This document shows, one piece after another, positions 1-7,354 of a stretch of 64,000 bases of DNA. The stretch comes from Janthinobacterium sp051380875. GTDB lineage: Bacteria > Pseudomonadota > Gammaproteobacteria > Burkholderiales > Burkholderiaceae_D. The stretch spans positions 124,001 to 188,000 of the forward strand of contig NZ_JBNYXW010000011.1 of the NCBI RefSeq assembly GCF_051380875.1, written 5' to 3'. How positions within the stretch are numbered: the first letter of the stretch is position 1; each line of letters opens with the position of its first letter. The notes beneath the pieces are model-generated. The model had not been told where the DNA came from and searched no databases. It was given only the letters and a program-made list of their open reading frames with translations. Made by a program: the position numbers and the translations under genes.

Positions 1-907
1 CCTTGGCCACGGCCACTTCGCTGGCGCCCTTGGTGCGGAACACCTCAAAGGCGACGACCGTCTTGCCATCCTGCTCGGCCAGCGCGCGCGGCTCGGCGAT
101 GGTGTCGCGCACCGTGGCGACTTGCTCCAGGCGCACGTGGCGCCCGTCTGGAAGGGGAATGTCCACCTTCGACAGTTCATCGGCCGTCTTCACGGTGGCG
201 ATGGTGCGCACCGATTGCTCGGCGCCGCTGACATCGCCCCGGCCACCGGGCGCTTCGCGCTGCACCAGGCGCAGCTGGCGCGATACGTCGAGGGCCGACA
301 CTTTCAGTGCCGCCATGCGCGCTTCATCGAGCTCCACCTGGATCTCGCGGTAGACGCCGCCCACGCGGGTCACGGCGCCCACGCCGGGCACTGTCAACAG
401 GCGCTTGGCCACCGTATTGTCGACAAACCAGGACAAGTCCGGCGCATCGAGCGGATTGTCGACACCCGGTTTCGCCGTGGCGATGAAGGTCAGCACCACC
501 CGCCCGGCAGTGGAAGCCTTGGTGACGGTAGGGTCGCGCAGCTCGGCCGGCATGTCCGCCTTGACGCGGGCAACGGCATCGCGTACATCGTTGACGGCTT
601 CGGCGATCTGCTTTTCCAGGATGAATTCGACGGTCACCGTGACCACGCCATCGAGCACCTTGGTATAGATGTTCTTGACGCCTTGCAAGGTGGCGACGGA
701 ATCCTCGATCTTGCGCGCCACTTCCGTTTCCAGCTGGGCCGGCGCGGCGCCTGGCAGCACCGCGCTGACGGTGACGATGGGCAGTTCGATGTCGGGAAAA
801 TCCTGCACCGGGTTGGCCTTGTAGGCCAGCAAGCCGGCCAGCGTCAGCAGTACGAACAGCATGATGGCCGGGATCGGGTTTTTGATCGAGAGGGAGGAAA
901 AATTCAT
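1..907 (-). CDS. RND efflux pump inner-membrane permease, N-terminal part
   Basis: About 302 codons of an RND (HAE1-type) drug/proton antiporter are present; the rest lies beyond the window edge. The protein starts MNFSSLSIKNPIPAIMLFVL, a first transmembrane helix followed by the typical periplasmic porter-domain start (NPVQDFPDIELPIVTV), then the PN1/PN2 region with VPGVGAVTRVGG. The start at 907 is set by GGAGAGG directly upstream and lies 9 nt after the stop of the membrane-fusion gene, so it is the last gene of the tetR-OMF-MFP-RND operon. The pump would form a tripartite complex with the two preceding products. The acidic proton-relay residues of TM4 are outside the window, so function and substrate cannot be judged. 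Confidence 0.93.
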   Translation of the reverse strand, partial: MNFSSLSIKNPIPAIMLFVLLTLAGLLAYKANPVQDFPDIELPIVTVSAVLPGAAPAQLETEVARKIEDSVATLQGVKNIYTKVLDGVVTVTVEFILEKQIAEAVNDVRDAVARVKADMPAELRDPTVTKASTAGRVVLTFIATAKPGVDNPLDAPDLSWFVDNTVAKRLLTVPGVGAVTRVGGVYREIQVELDEARMAALKVSALDVSRQLRLVQREAPGGRGDVSGAEQSVRTIATVKTADELSKVDIPLPDGRHVRLEQVATVRDTIAEPRALAEQDGKTVVAFEVFRTKGASEVAVAK

Positions 908-916
908 GGCCTCTCC

Positions 917-2065
917 TTATTTTTTCACTGCCACAGGAACTGGTGCCGCTACATTGCGCACCAGATCGCCGTCATTGAGGAAGCCGGCGCCGCTGATGAC
1001 GATGGTGGTATCGGCCGTGATGCCAGCCAGGATTTCAATGCGATCCGTCAGGCGCCGGCCCGGTTGTACCTTGATCTGGCTGACGCGCTGGTCGGGATTG
1101 AGGCGGAAGACATAGCTGAAGCCATCGCGCACGGCGATTGCCTGCTGCGGCACCGTCAGTGCGCTCGAGGTACCCAGTTCAAATTCGCCGCTGGCGTACA
1201 TGCCGGCCTTGAACGGCGCGTTCGTGCCGGTGCTTGCCGGCAGGTCGACATACACGAGGGCAGAGCGGGTTTGTGGATCGACGGTGGGGGCGATCATGCG
1301 CACCTTGCCTGTCAGGATGCTGCCATTGGCCGCCTTTACCTGCGCCAGGGTGCCCTGTTTCAGATTCAGCAGTTCGGTGGCCGTCACTTCGGCGCGCCAT
1401 TCAAGGCGGCCCTGGCGGATCATGCGGAACAATTCCGTGCCGGCGCCCACCACCGAACCGACGGTGGCCGAACGCGACGAAATGATGCCGCTGTCGGGCG
1501 CTGCCACCTGCGTGTATTTCAGGCGCAGCTGCTGCGCTGCCAGCTGCGCCTTGGCCGATGCGATGCGAGCATTGGCCGTCTGTTCGGCCGTCAGGTATTG
1601 GCTGATCTGCTGCGCGCTGATGGCGCCTGTGCTTTGCAGCGAGCGGGCGCGCTGCGCATTGGCGGCTGCTTCGGCAGCATTCGCTTGCGCTTCCAGCACG
1701 GCCGCTTTCGCCTGCGCTACATCGGCGTTCACCGTGTCGTTGGAGAACACAGCCAGCACCTGGCCGGCGCGCACGACATCGCCCACGTTGACCCTCACTT
1801 CTGTCAGGCGTAAGCCGTTCGACTCGCTGCCGATAATGGCTTCCTGCCAGGCGGCCACGTTGCCGTTGGCGCTCAGCTTGATGGGCAGGCTGGCGGTCTG
1901 CGGCTTGGCCGTGGTGACGGTCAGGGCGGGTTTTTGTACGGCGTTCCTGTCTTTGGCGTCGCCGGCGGCGGTGGAGGTGGGCGAATACAGGGCAACGCCG
2001 GCGCCTAGCGCCACGAAGAGGGTGGCGAGCGCGAATCCGATGGGTTTCAAGGTCATTTTTTTCAT
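917..2065 (-). CDS. RND efflux membrane-fusion (periplasmic adaptor) protein
   Basis: 382 aa. It bridges the RND pump and the outer-membrane channel in the periplasm. The N-terminus (MKKMTLKPIGFALATLFVAL) is a signal or anchor helix. A lipoyl-like half motif (VRVNVGDVVRAGQVLAVFSN) follows, then an Ala-rich alpha-hairpin coiled coil (about residues 110-175), the second lipoyl half, and beta-barrel/membrane-proximal domains ending VAVKK. Start 2065 is chosen over upstream GTG codons because it restores a normal signal peptide and lies 13 nt after the outer-membrane-factor stop; MTLKPIGF, three codons on, is an alternative start. Family is clear (HlyD/AcrA type); substrate is unknown. Confidence 0.93.
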   Translation of the reverse strand: MKKMTLKPIGFALATLFVALGAGVALYSPTSTAAGDAKDRNAVQKPALTVTTAKPQTASLPIKLSANGNVAAWQEAIIGSESNGLRLTEVRVNVGDVVRAGQVLAVFSNDTVNADVAQAKAAVLEAQANAAEAAANAQRARSLQSTGAISAQQISQYLTAEQTANARIASAKAQLAAQQLRLKYTQVAAPDSGIISSRSATVGSVVGAGTELFRMIRQGRLEWRAEVTATELLNLKQGTLAQVKAANGSILTGKVRMIAPTVDPQTRSALVYVDLPASTGTNAPFKAGMYASGEFELGTSSALTVPQQAIAVRDGFSYVFRLNPDQRVSQIKVQPGRRLTDRIEILAGITADTTIVISGAGFLNDGDLVRNVAAPVPVAVKK

Positions 2066-2078
2066 GTTGTTGTATCCG

Positions 2079-3494
2079 TCAGGGGGCGTTGTTGGCGATG
2101 GAGGCGCTGCTGTTCCAGCCGCCACCGGCGGCGCGGTACAGCGCCACCCAGGCGGCGCTGCGTTCACGCTCCAGGTTGACCAGCGTGTTTTCGGCGGCCA
2201 GGCGCGTGCGGCGTGCGTCTTCCAGTTCTATCAGGCTGGCCAGGCCATTCTTGTAGCGGTCTTCGGTAGCGACAAACGCGATGCGGTAGCCTTCCAACGC
2301 CGTTTTCGCGTGGCCGCTGCGTTCGTCCGTGCTGGCCAGGTTGACCAGTGCCTCTTCCACTTCGCGCACGGCCTGGCGTACGCCGGCACGGTATTTCAGC
2401 ACTGCCTCGTCGTAGCGCGCCGTGGCCGCATCGATCTGGGCGCGGCGGGTGCCGCCGTCGAAGATGGGCAGGCTGACGGCCAGCGGGCCGATGCTCCAGG
2501 TGCTGGCTGTCATGCTGCTGCCACCGCTGCGAATATTGCCCTTGCCGATGGCGCCGGCAAGGCTCAGGCGCGGATAGCGCTGCGCTTGCGCGCCGCGCAC
2601 TTCAAAGCTGGCTGCTGCCACTTCGCGTTCGGCGCTGTAGATGTCGGGCCGCTGGGCCAGGGTTTGCGCCGGCAGTGCTGCAATTGCCACGGGCGAGGGC
2701 AGGACGGCAGGGCTGGCGGCCAGCTTCTGGCGCAGGGCGTCTTCGGGCATGGCCGACAGGGCCACCATGGCCTTGATATCCACGTCGCAGGCGGCGCGCT
2801 GTTCGATGGCGCGGCTGGCGCCTTCGGCGGCGCTGGCGCGCGCCAGTGCCGCATTGGCGGGCGGCTGGAAACCGGCGCCGGCGCTCAGCTGCGTCAGGCG
2901 CGCCGAATCGCGGCGCGAGACGGCATCCTGCTCGGCCACCGCCTGCAATTGCTGGCATGTGCGCAAGGCGTAATATTGGTTCGCCACTTCGGCCGCCACG
3001 GATACGCGCGCGTCGTGCCACTGCGCCCGCGCACTGTCGTAGCGCTCCTGCGCCGCGTCGCGCGTGGCACGGTTGGCGCCGAAGACGTCGATTTCCCACG
3101 ACGCCTGCAGCGCCGCCTGCGACGTGGTGCCGCTCGGTTGCAGCGATTGCTGGCTGGTGCGCACCACGCTGCCCGTGGCGTCCAGGGTGGGCGCCAGCGC
3201 GGCGCCGCTGGCCACGCGGTCCGCGCGCGACTGCACGATGCGCGTGCGTGCGGCAGCGATGGTCGGACTCACTTGCTGGGCGTCGGTGATCAGTGTCACC
3301 AGCAGGGCGTCGCCCTGATGCTGCCACCAGCTGGCCAGGTCCGTCAGGCTGCCGTTGTGCGGCAGGGGCGCTTGCCATTGCGCTGGCGTGCTGGCGGCCA
3401 CCGCGATGGGCGGCCCCTGCAAGGCGCAGCCGCCCAGTGCCAGCAGCATGCTGGCGGCCAGGGTGTGTTGAACGGCACATCGAATAGTCGTCAT
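2079..3494 (-). CDS. NodT/OprM-family outer-membrane efflux lipoprotein
   Basis: 471 aa from MTTIRCAVQH. The lipobox LALGGC places the lipidated Cys at residue 23. Two OEP repeats follow (about residues 50-240 and 260-450), with long heptad-rich helices that form the periplasmic tunnel of a TolC-like trimer. The start at 3494 has AAGGA at a good distance (ACAAGGACAAGCATG); an in-frame ATG five codons upstream (3509) is possible. It sits between tetR and the adaptor gene with short gaps, so the operon carries its own exit duct and need not borrow TolC. Confidence 0.92.
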   Translation of the reverse strand: MTTIRCAVQHTLAASMLLALGGCALQGPPIAVAASTPAQWQAPLPHNGSLTDLASWWQHQGDALLVTLITDAQQVSPTIAAARTRIVQSRADRVASGAALAPTLDATGSVVRTSQQSLQPSGTTSQAALQASWEIDVFGANRATRDAAQERYDSARAQWHDARVSVAAEVANQYYALRTCQQLQAVAEQDAVSRRDSARLTQLSAGAGFQPPANAALARASAAEGASRAIEQRAACDVDIKAMVALSAMPEDALRQKLAASPAVLPSPVAIAALPAQTLAQRPDIYSAEREVAAASFEVRGAQAQRYPRLSLAGAIGKGNIRSGGSSMTASTWSIGPLAVSLPIFDGGTRRAQIDAATARYDEAVLKYRAGVRQAVREVEEALVNLASTDERSGHAKTALEGYRIAFVATEDRYKNGLASLIELEDARRTRLAAENTLVNLERERSAAWVALYRAAGGGWNSSASIANNAP

Positions 3495-3520
3495 GCTTGT
3501 CCTTGTCATTATGCTTGTCG

Positions 3521-4225
3521 TTAAGCGGTATCGGTTGATGAAGGGCGGGCGAGGCGCTGGCGTTCCACCTCGGCCATGGCCAGCGCGTAATCGGTCATGC
3601 GCGCCAGCCAGGTATTGATGGCGTGCGGCGTTTCCAGCAATTGGGGACGCAGTGTCTGCAGCACCTCGGCGCCGACCATGTGCTGCAAGGCCAGCGAGGC
3701 GATGGAGAACGCCAGGCGGTGCATGTCGTCGCTATTGTCGGGCGCCCCCAAGTGGCGCGCCAGCACACGCGTGAGCGCTTCGTGCTCTGGGCGGCTGTTC
3801 TGGTCGATCTCGCGTGCCCACAGTCCCGTCGGTTCGAGCATTTCGCGGCACCACAGGCGCATGCAGTCGCGTGCGATCTCTCCCTGCTGTATGGGGGCGA
3901 GCAGTTGCGCATAAAAACCGTCCAGGCTTTGGCGCAGACTGAAATGGGGCTGGTCGTACAGGGCGATATTGTCTTGCGGGTTCGACGATTGCTGGGCGAA
4001 GGCGGCGCGGTACAGGCCCGCCTTGTCGCCAAAATAATAGCGGATGGCAGCCGCATTCGTGCCGGCCGCCTGCGCCAATTCGCGCGTGGACGTCTTGGCG
4101 TAGCCTTGTTCGGCAAACAGGCGGATGGCGCTATGGAGCAGGCGCTCGCGCGACTGCTCGCCATCCGAGCGGGGCTTGCGCCCATCGTCGGCCGGGGCGG
4201 TTGGGGGAGATGTTTTTTCAATCAT
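3521..4225 (-). CDS. TetR-family repressor of the adjacent RND efflux operon
   Basis: 234 aa. The N-terminal helix-turn-helix is obvious (RLFAEQGYAKTSTRELAQAA then GTNAAAIRYYFGDKAGLYRA, about residues 35-80). The C-terminal half resembles the CecR/YbiH group (DUF1956-like ligand domain), which I judge from pattern only. It is the first gene of the efflux operon, 26 nt before the outer-membrane-factor start. Two near-palindromes immediately upstream are the obvious autoregulatory sites, so ligand binding would de-repress the whole operon. The inducing compound cannot be told from sequence. Confidence 0.93.
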   Translation of the reverse strand: MIEKTSPPTAPADDGRKPRSDGEQSRERLLHSAIRLFAEQGYAKTSTRELAQAAGTNAAAIRYYFGDKAGLYRAAFAQQSSNPQDNIALYDQPHFSLRQSLDGFYAQLLAPIQQGEIARDCMRLWCREMLEPTGLWAREIDQNSRPEHEALTRVLARHLGAPDNSDDMHRLAFSIASLALQHMVGAEVLQTLRPQLLETPHAINTWLARMTDYALAMAEVERQRLARPSSTDTA

Positions 4226-4243
4226 GCCGGAGATTTAAACACA

Positions 4244-4277
4244 TATCTCAAGCGTTTGATATAACTCAATCGTTTGA
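4244..4277 (-). promoter_or_regulatory. Two TetR-type operator palindromes upstream of tetR
   Basis: TCAAGCGTTTGA (4248-4259) and TCAATCGTTTGA (4266-4277) are near-identical 12-bp imperfect palindromes, 18 bp centre to centre. The first extends to a 20-bp imperfect palindrome (4244-4263). They begin about 19 bp upstream of the tetR start codon, where a repressor would block its promoter. Assignment to this TetR protein is inference from position and symmetry. Confidence 0.7.
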
Positions 4278-4332
4278 TTTAGTTATTGAAGGGGAGATAT
4301 TTTGGTGCAAGTTTGCTCAGGCGCCACCAGAC

Positions 4333-4365
4333 AAAAAAAAGCCCGCATACCTTGCGGCGCGGGCT
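4333..4365 (-). terminator. Rho-independent terminator (candidate sRNA or leader)
   Basis: On the minus strand AGCCCGC (4365-4359) pairs with GCGGGCT (4346-4340) across a 12-nt loop and is followed by eight U residues (4340-4333). It lies 135 nt beyond the kinase stop and about 67 nt downstream of a strong minus-strand promoter, so it may end a short transcript from that promoter, read-through from the kinase gene, or both. Confidence 0.8.
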
Positions 4366-4399
4366 GAATCCAATGTTCGGAGAACGAATTGGAGGAGAC
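4333..4399 (-). ncRNA. Candidate small RNA (about 67 nt) or attenuated leader of tetR
   Basis: The interval between a near-consensus promoter (4406-4434) and the terminator (4333-4365) holds no start codon with a ribosome site. The predicted transcript begins with a pyrimidine stretch UCUCCUCC (4398-4391), resembling an anti-Shine-Dalgarno seed. A small hairpin follows (TTGG/CCAA plus CGAA/TTCG pairs, 4392-4370), then the terminator hairpin. This is the architecture of a short trans-acting sRNA. Because tetR lies downstream on the same strand, it could instead be a terminated leader of the efflux operon. Not matched to any named RNA family. Confidence 0.5.
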
Positions 4400-4405
4400 A
4401 GTTCT

Positions 4406-4434
4406 ACTATAGCGCGAAAAATGGTGCAGTGCAA
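4406..4434 (-). promoter_or_regulatory. Sigma-70-like promoter for the candidate sRNA/leader
   Basis: On the minus strand TTGCAC (4434-4429), a 17-bp spacer and TATAGT (4411-4406) form a near-consensus promoter. A perfect 9-bp inverted repeat, AGTTCTACT (4400-4408) and AGTAGAACT (4438-4446), brackets it: one arm overlaps the -10 element, the other sits just upstream of the -35. That symmetry suggests a regulator-binding site. Confidence 0.65.
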
Positions 4435-4499
4435 TACAGTAGAACTACGGTGTCGATTTATTCGGGATGTGAAAATGACATGCTGCGCTGCATAGCGGC

Positions 4500-5870
4500 T
4501 CAGGATTTGCTGCGCAGGGCTAGCGTAAACGTGCTGCCGGAGCCGTAGTCGCTGTTGAAGTACAAGGTGCCGCCGATGGCGTTGGCCAGGTTTTGGCACA
4601 GGTACAGGCCCAGTCCCGCGCCCTCCACGTGGCGCGTGGAAGTGGAATCGAGCTGCGAGAAGGCCTGGAACAGCTTGGCCTGGTCTTCTTCCTTGATGCC
4701 TGCGCCGCTGTCGGCGATGCTCATTTCCGTCACCTGCACGTTGCCTTCGCCGCGCTGGGCCAGGCCGATGCGCACCGTGCCCTGTTCCGTGAACTTGATG
4801 GCATTGTTGAGCAGGTTGATCAGGATTTGCGTGAGCGCACGGCGGTCCGTGTTGATCACCACGGGCGCCTGGCCCGGTTTTCCCAGTTCGCCCAGTTCTA
4901 TTTCCAGTGCCAGGCCTTTTTGCTGGGCCAGGGGACGCAGGGTATCGGCCACTTCCGCCATCAGCTCCTGGCAGTGCACGGCTTCGATCGACAGGGTCAG
5001 CTTGCCCGCCTCGATCTTGGCCACGTCGAGGATGTCGTTGATCAATGAGAGCAGATGGCGCGCGCTGGCGCGGATGGTATTGAGTTGCTTGTCCTGCTCG
5101 GCCGTCAGCGGGCCGGGCAGTTTCATCAGCAGCGCGCCGGTAAACCCGATGATGGCGTTCAGCGGCGTGCGCAGTTCATGCGACATGTTGGCGATGAAGG
5201 CCGACTTCATGCGGCTCGCCTCGGCCAGTTCCAGGTTTTTCAGGGCGATTTCGCGGTTGATGGTTTCCAGTTCGGCCGCGTGGTGCGCCAGGCGCATGTT
5301 CAGCTCGATCACCTGGCGTTCGCGCGCCTGCAGTTCGCCGTTGACCTGTACCGCCTGTTCATAGGTGGAGATCAGCAAATCGAGGATTTGCTGGCGTTCC
5401 GCATTGATGAAATGCTTCTGGTCGCCCAGGTACAGCGCGATGCCGATTTCCACATTCTGGTTCTTGCGCAGCTTCTGGTTCATCAGCATGTGGCTGATGC
5501 GGTTGAGCAGATAGTCTTCCGCATACGGCTTGCGGATGAAATTATCGGCGCCGCATTCGATGCCGCGGATGATGTCCTTCGGGTCGTTGAGCGAGGTGAC
5601 CAGGATCACGGGAATGTCGCGCAGCGTCGGGTCGGACTTGATGGCGCGGCACAGGTCGTAACCATTCATTTCCGGCATGACGATATCGGATAGCACCAGG
5701 TGCGGCTTGCGTTCGCGGATGGCAGCCAGGGCCAGTTGGCCATTCGCTGCCACGCGCGCGTTGTAGTGCAGGGACTGGATCAGGCGCCGCAAGCGTTCCG
5801 CCTGGGTCGGGCTATCCTCGACGATCAGGATCTCGATTTCGTCAGGCTTGATTTGATTGATGGAGTCCAC
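4500..5870 (-). CDS. Receiver-histidine kinase hybrid signalling protein
   Basis: 456 aa, no signal peptide or membrane helix, so cytosolic. An N-terminal receiver domain (residues about 12-130) has the acidic pair VEDS and the phospho-acceptor Asp in VLSDIVMPEMNGYD (D62), with K114 in FIRKPY. A coiled linker follows, then HisKA with the phospho-His in NMSHELRTPLNAIIGF (H231) and an HATPase domain with the N box (NLLNNAIKF), G1 (DSGAGI) and G2 (GAGLGLYL) motifs. A receiver fused ahead of a kinase core usually takes input from an upstream kinase and alters kinase output. No partner gene is adjacent, so the target is unknown. Confidence 0.92.
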   Translation of the reverse strand: MDSINQIKPDEIEILIVEDSPTQAERLRRLIQSLHYNARVAANGQLALAAIRERKPHLVLSDIVMPEMNGYDLCRAIKSDPTLRDIPVILVTSLNDPKDIIRGIECGADNFIRKPYAEDYLLNRISHMLMNQKLRKNQNVEIGIALYLGDQKHFINAERQQILDLLISTYEQAVQVNGELQARERQVIELNMRLAHHAAELETINREIALKNLELAEASRMKSAFIANMSHELRTPLNAIIGFTGALLMKLPGPLTAEQDKQLNTIRASARHLLSLINDILDVAKIEAGKLTLSIEAVHCQELMAEVADTLRPLAQQKGLALEIELGELGKPGQAPVVINTDRRALTQILINLLNNAIKFTEQGTVRIGLAQRGEGNVQVTEMSIADSGAGIKEEDQAKLFQAFSQLDSTSTRHVEGAGLGLYLCQNLANAIGGTLYFNSDYGSGSTFTLALRSKS

Positions 5871-6012
5871 AGACCTCTCCTAGAATTTCATTGTGGTGAT
5901 GCTGGGCACAGCGGGCGCGCAATATCGACATCCTATGACTATATCGGATTTAGGTCTGTAAAAGTAACTTCCAAGTAACTATTTTGGCCACAGGGAATGC
6001 TGTGGCCGCCTG

Positions 6013-6747
6013 TTAATTTTCGCCCTGGAATTGACCGGCACGGTAGGTCAGCACCAGCGTGTCGCGGTGCCCATGCGCGCCGACGGGCTGGATCGGCGTC
6101 GACTCGTGGATCACGGTCGCATCGTCGAGCAGCAGCAGCGACCACGGCTCGGTCAGCGTAAAACGCTTGCCGTTGGGACCGTCTGCCTCGAAGATGCGCG
6201 TCTCGCCGCCCTTGATCTGCTCGCGCCCTATCAGCAGCACGGCGACGAAATCGACGCCATCGCGGTGCGCGCCTTCCGGCGTGGGGCGGCCGATGCCATC
6301 GGTGGTGTCGATGCGGAACTGGTGCGCCTCGATGAACCATGGCTGTTGTCCCTTCACCGCAGAACAGGCGTCGCCCAGCGCGCGAATCAACTGCTGCCAG
6401 GCCGCTTGCGCCACGATGGCCGGCTCGATCGGCTCGAACAGGCGATGCATGCCGCCGTGCAGGGCGTTGTATTCGACCGGCTGCCAATGGGGGCGGTGCG
6501 CCGTCTGCGTCAGGCTGGTGCCATCCTGTACGAAGCAGGAGTGGCGCCGGCGGCGATAGCGGCCGCCATCCTTCAGGTAATTGTCGAGCGCCAGCGTGTT
6601 CCAGCTGCCTTCGAGCGCGCGCAACGCCGCCAAAGGGCAGCCGGCCAGCGTGGCCACGTCCTGCGGGCGCAAGACGGCATAGCCGTCGTCGCGCAAGGCG
6701 TGCTTGACGCGGGACGGGTCGGTAAAGATCGGTGCGGAAGTGCTCAT
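6013..6747 (-). CDS. 2OG-Fe(II) dioxygenase family protein (IDO-like)
   Basis: 244 aa. The iron-binding triad is visible: HRD (H161, D163) in PEGAHRDGVD and distal H214 in ATVIHEST. R236 in LVLTYR is the likely 2-oxoglutarate anchor. The overall pattern matches the 2OG-Fe dioxygenase family that contains Bacillus L-isoleucine 4-hydroxylase, so hydroxylation of a free amino acid or related small molecule is possible, but substrate is not predictable. It stands alone, with no biosynthetic neighbours. Start 6747 gives MSTSAPIFTD with no better alternative nearby. Confidence 0.85.
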   Translation of the reverse strand: MSTSAPIFTDPSRVKHALRDDGYAVLRPQDVATLAGCPLAALRALEGSWNTLALDNYLKDGGRYRRRRHSCFVQDGTSLTQTAHRPHWQPVEYNALHGGMHRLFEPIEPAIVAQAAWQQLIRALGDACSAVKGQQPWFIEAHQFRIDTTDGIGRPTPEGAHRDGVDFVAVLLIGREQIKGGETRIFEADGPNGKRFTLTEPWSLLLLDDATVIHESTPIQPVGAHGHRDTLVLTYRAGQFQGEN

Positions 6748-6865
6748 GGCGGTCCGGCCGGTATGCGGCCTGTATCAGTTTATCCAGCCTGGCATTCTAC
6801 GACTTCGCGGCGATTCCTGTGTTGTGTCTGATAGGAATTCTTCTTGTCGGGTCCAAATCCTTGCT

Positions 6866-7354
6866 TTACCTGATCGGCAGTTCCGCATTCCTGCTGTCAA
6901 AAAACAGCGTCTGGATCTTGCCGCCGTCCTGCACGTTGAGGGTATTTCTCTGGCTGGGCAGGAAGTCGATCAGCAACTGGTTGTGGATGCGCGTGGCGGG
7001 AGCCAGGCGCGTGCGTTCGATCTCCTGGAAGATCACCACGTTATCGGCGTTGACCTTCATGCCGACCCAGTTCAGGCGCAAGCGCTTGCCGGCTGGCCCC
7101 ACGATGTAAAACTGTTTGTCGACGTAGCGGCGCAAGGCCGCTTCGCTGCTTTCCTGGCCCAGGTCGAACTGGCGCTGGTACAGCTGCGTCAGCAGCGCCT
7201 CGACGTCGTGGCCCGTGTAGGTGTGCACCACTTCCGTGCTGCCGCTGGCAGCGTTATAGCTGATGTCGGCGATGCCCATGTGGAAATTGTGCGCACTGGC
7301 CGCCATGCTGGCGCATGTCAGCAGGCTTGCCGCGAGCGAGCGCCAGGGCGTCAC
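6866..7354 (-). CDS. DUF6702-like secreted protein
   Basis: 162 aa with a signal peptide (MTPWRSLAASLLTCASMAASA, cleaved near AHNFHM). It keeps the family pattern: an HNFHMGIADI opening, STEVVHTYTGHDVEALL, then GMKVNADNVVIFQEIE. Function is unknown. Its start overlaps the stop of the upstream M1-type peptidase by 4 nt (7351-7354), so the two are translationally coupled, which suggests a shared periplasmic task such as peptide processing or transport. Confidence 0.8.
   Translation of the reverse strand: MTPWRSLAASLLTCASMAASAHNFHMGIADISYNAASGSTEVVHTYTGHDVEALLTQLYQRQFDLGQESSEAALRRYVDKQFYIVGPAGKRLRLNWVGMKVNADNVVIFQEIERTRLAPATRIHNQLLIDFLPSQRNTLNVQDGGKIQTLFFDSRNAELPIR

Noticed and set aside
122..3524. 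Long plus-strand open frames (563 and 774 codons) across the efflux genes
   Set aside because: They lie antisense to clear RND, adaptor and outer-membrane genes; their translations are Arg/His/Ala-rich and match no family. High GC keeps such frames open.
4201..4548. 115-codon plus-strand open frame over the sRNA/terminator region
   Set aside because: It starts at a TTG inside tetR and crosses the operators, the terminator and the promoter. Its product looks random.
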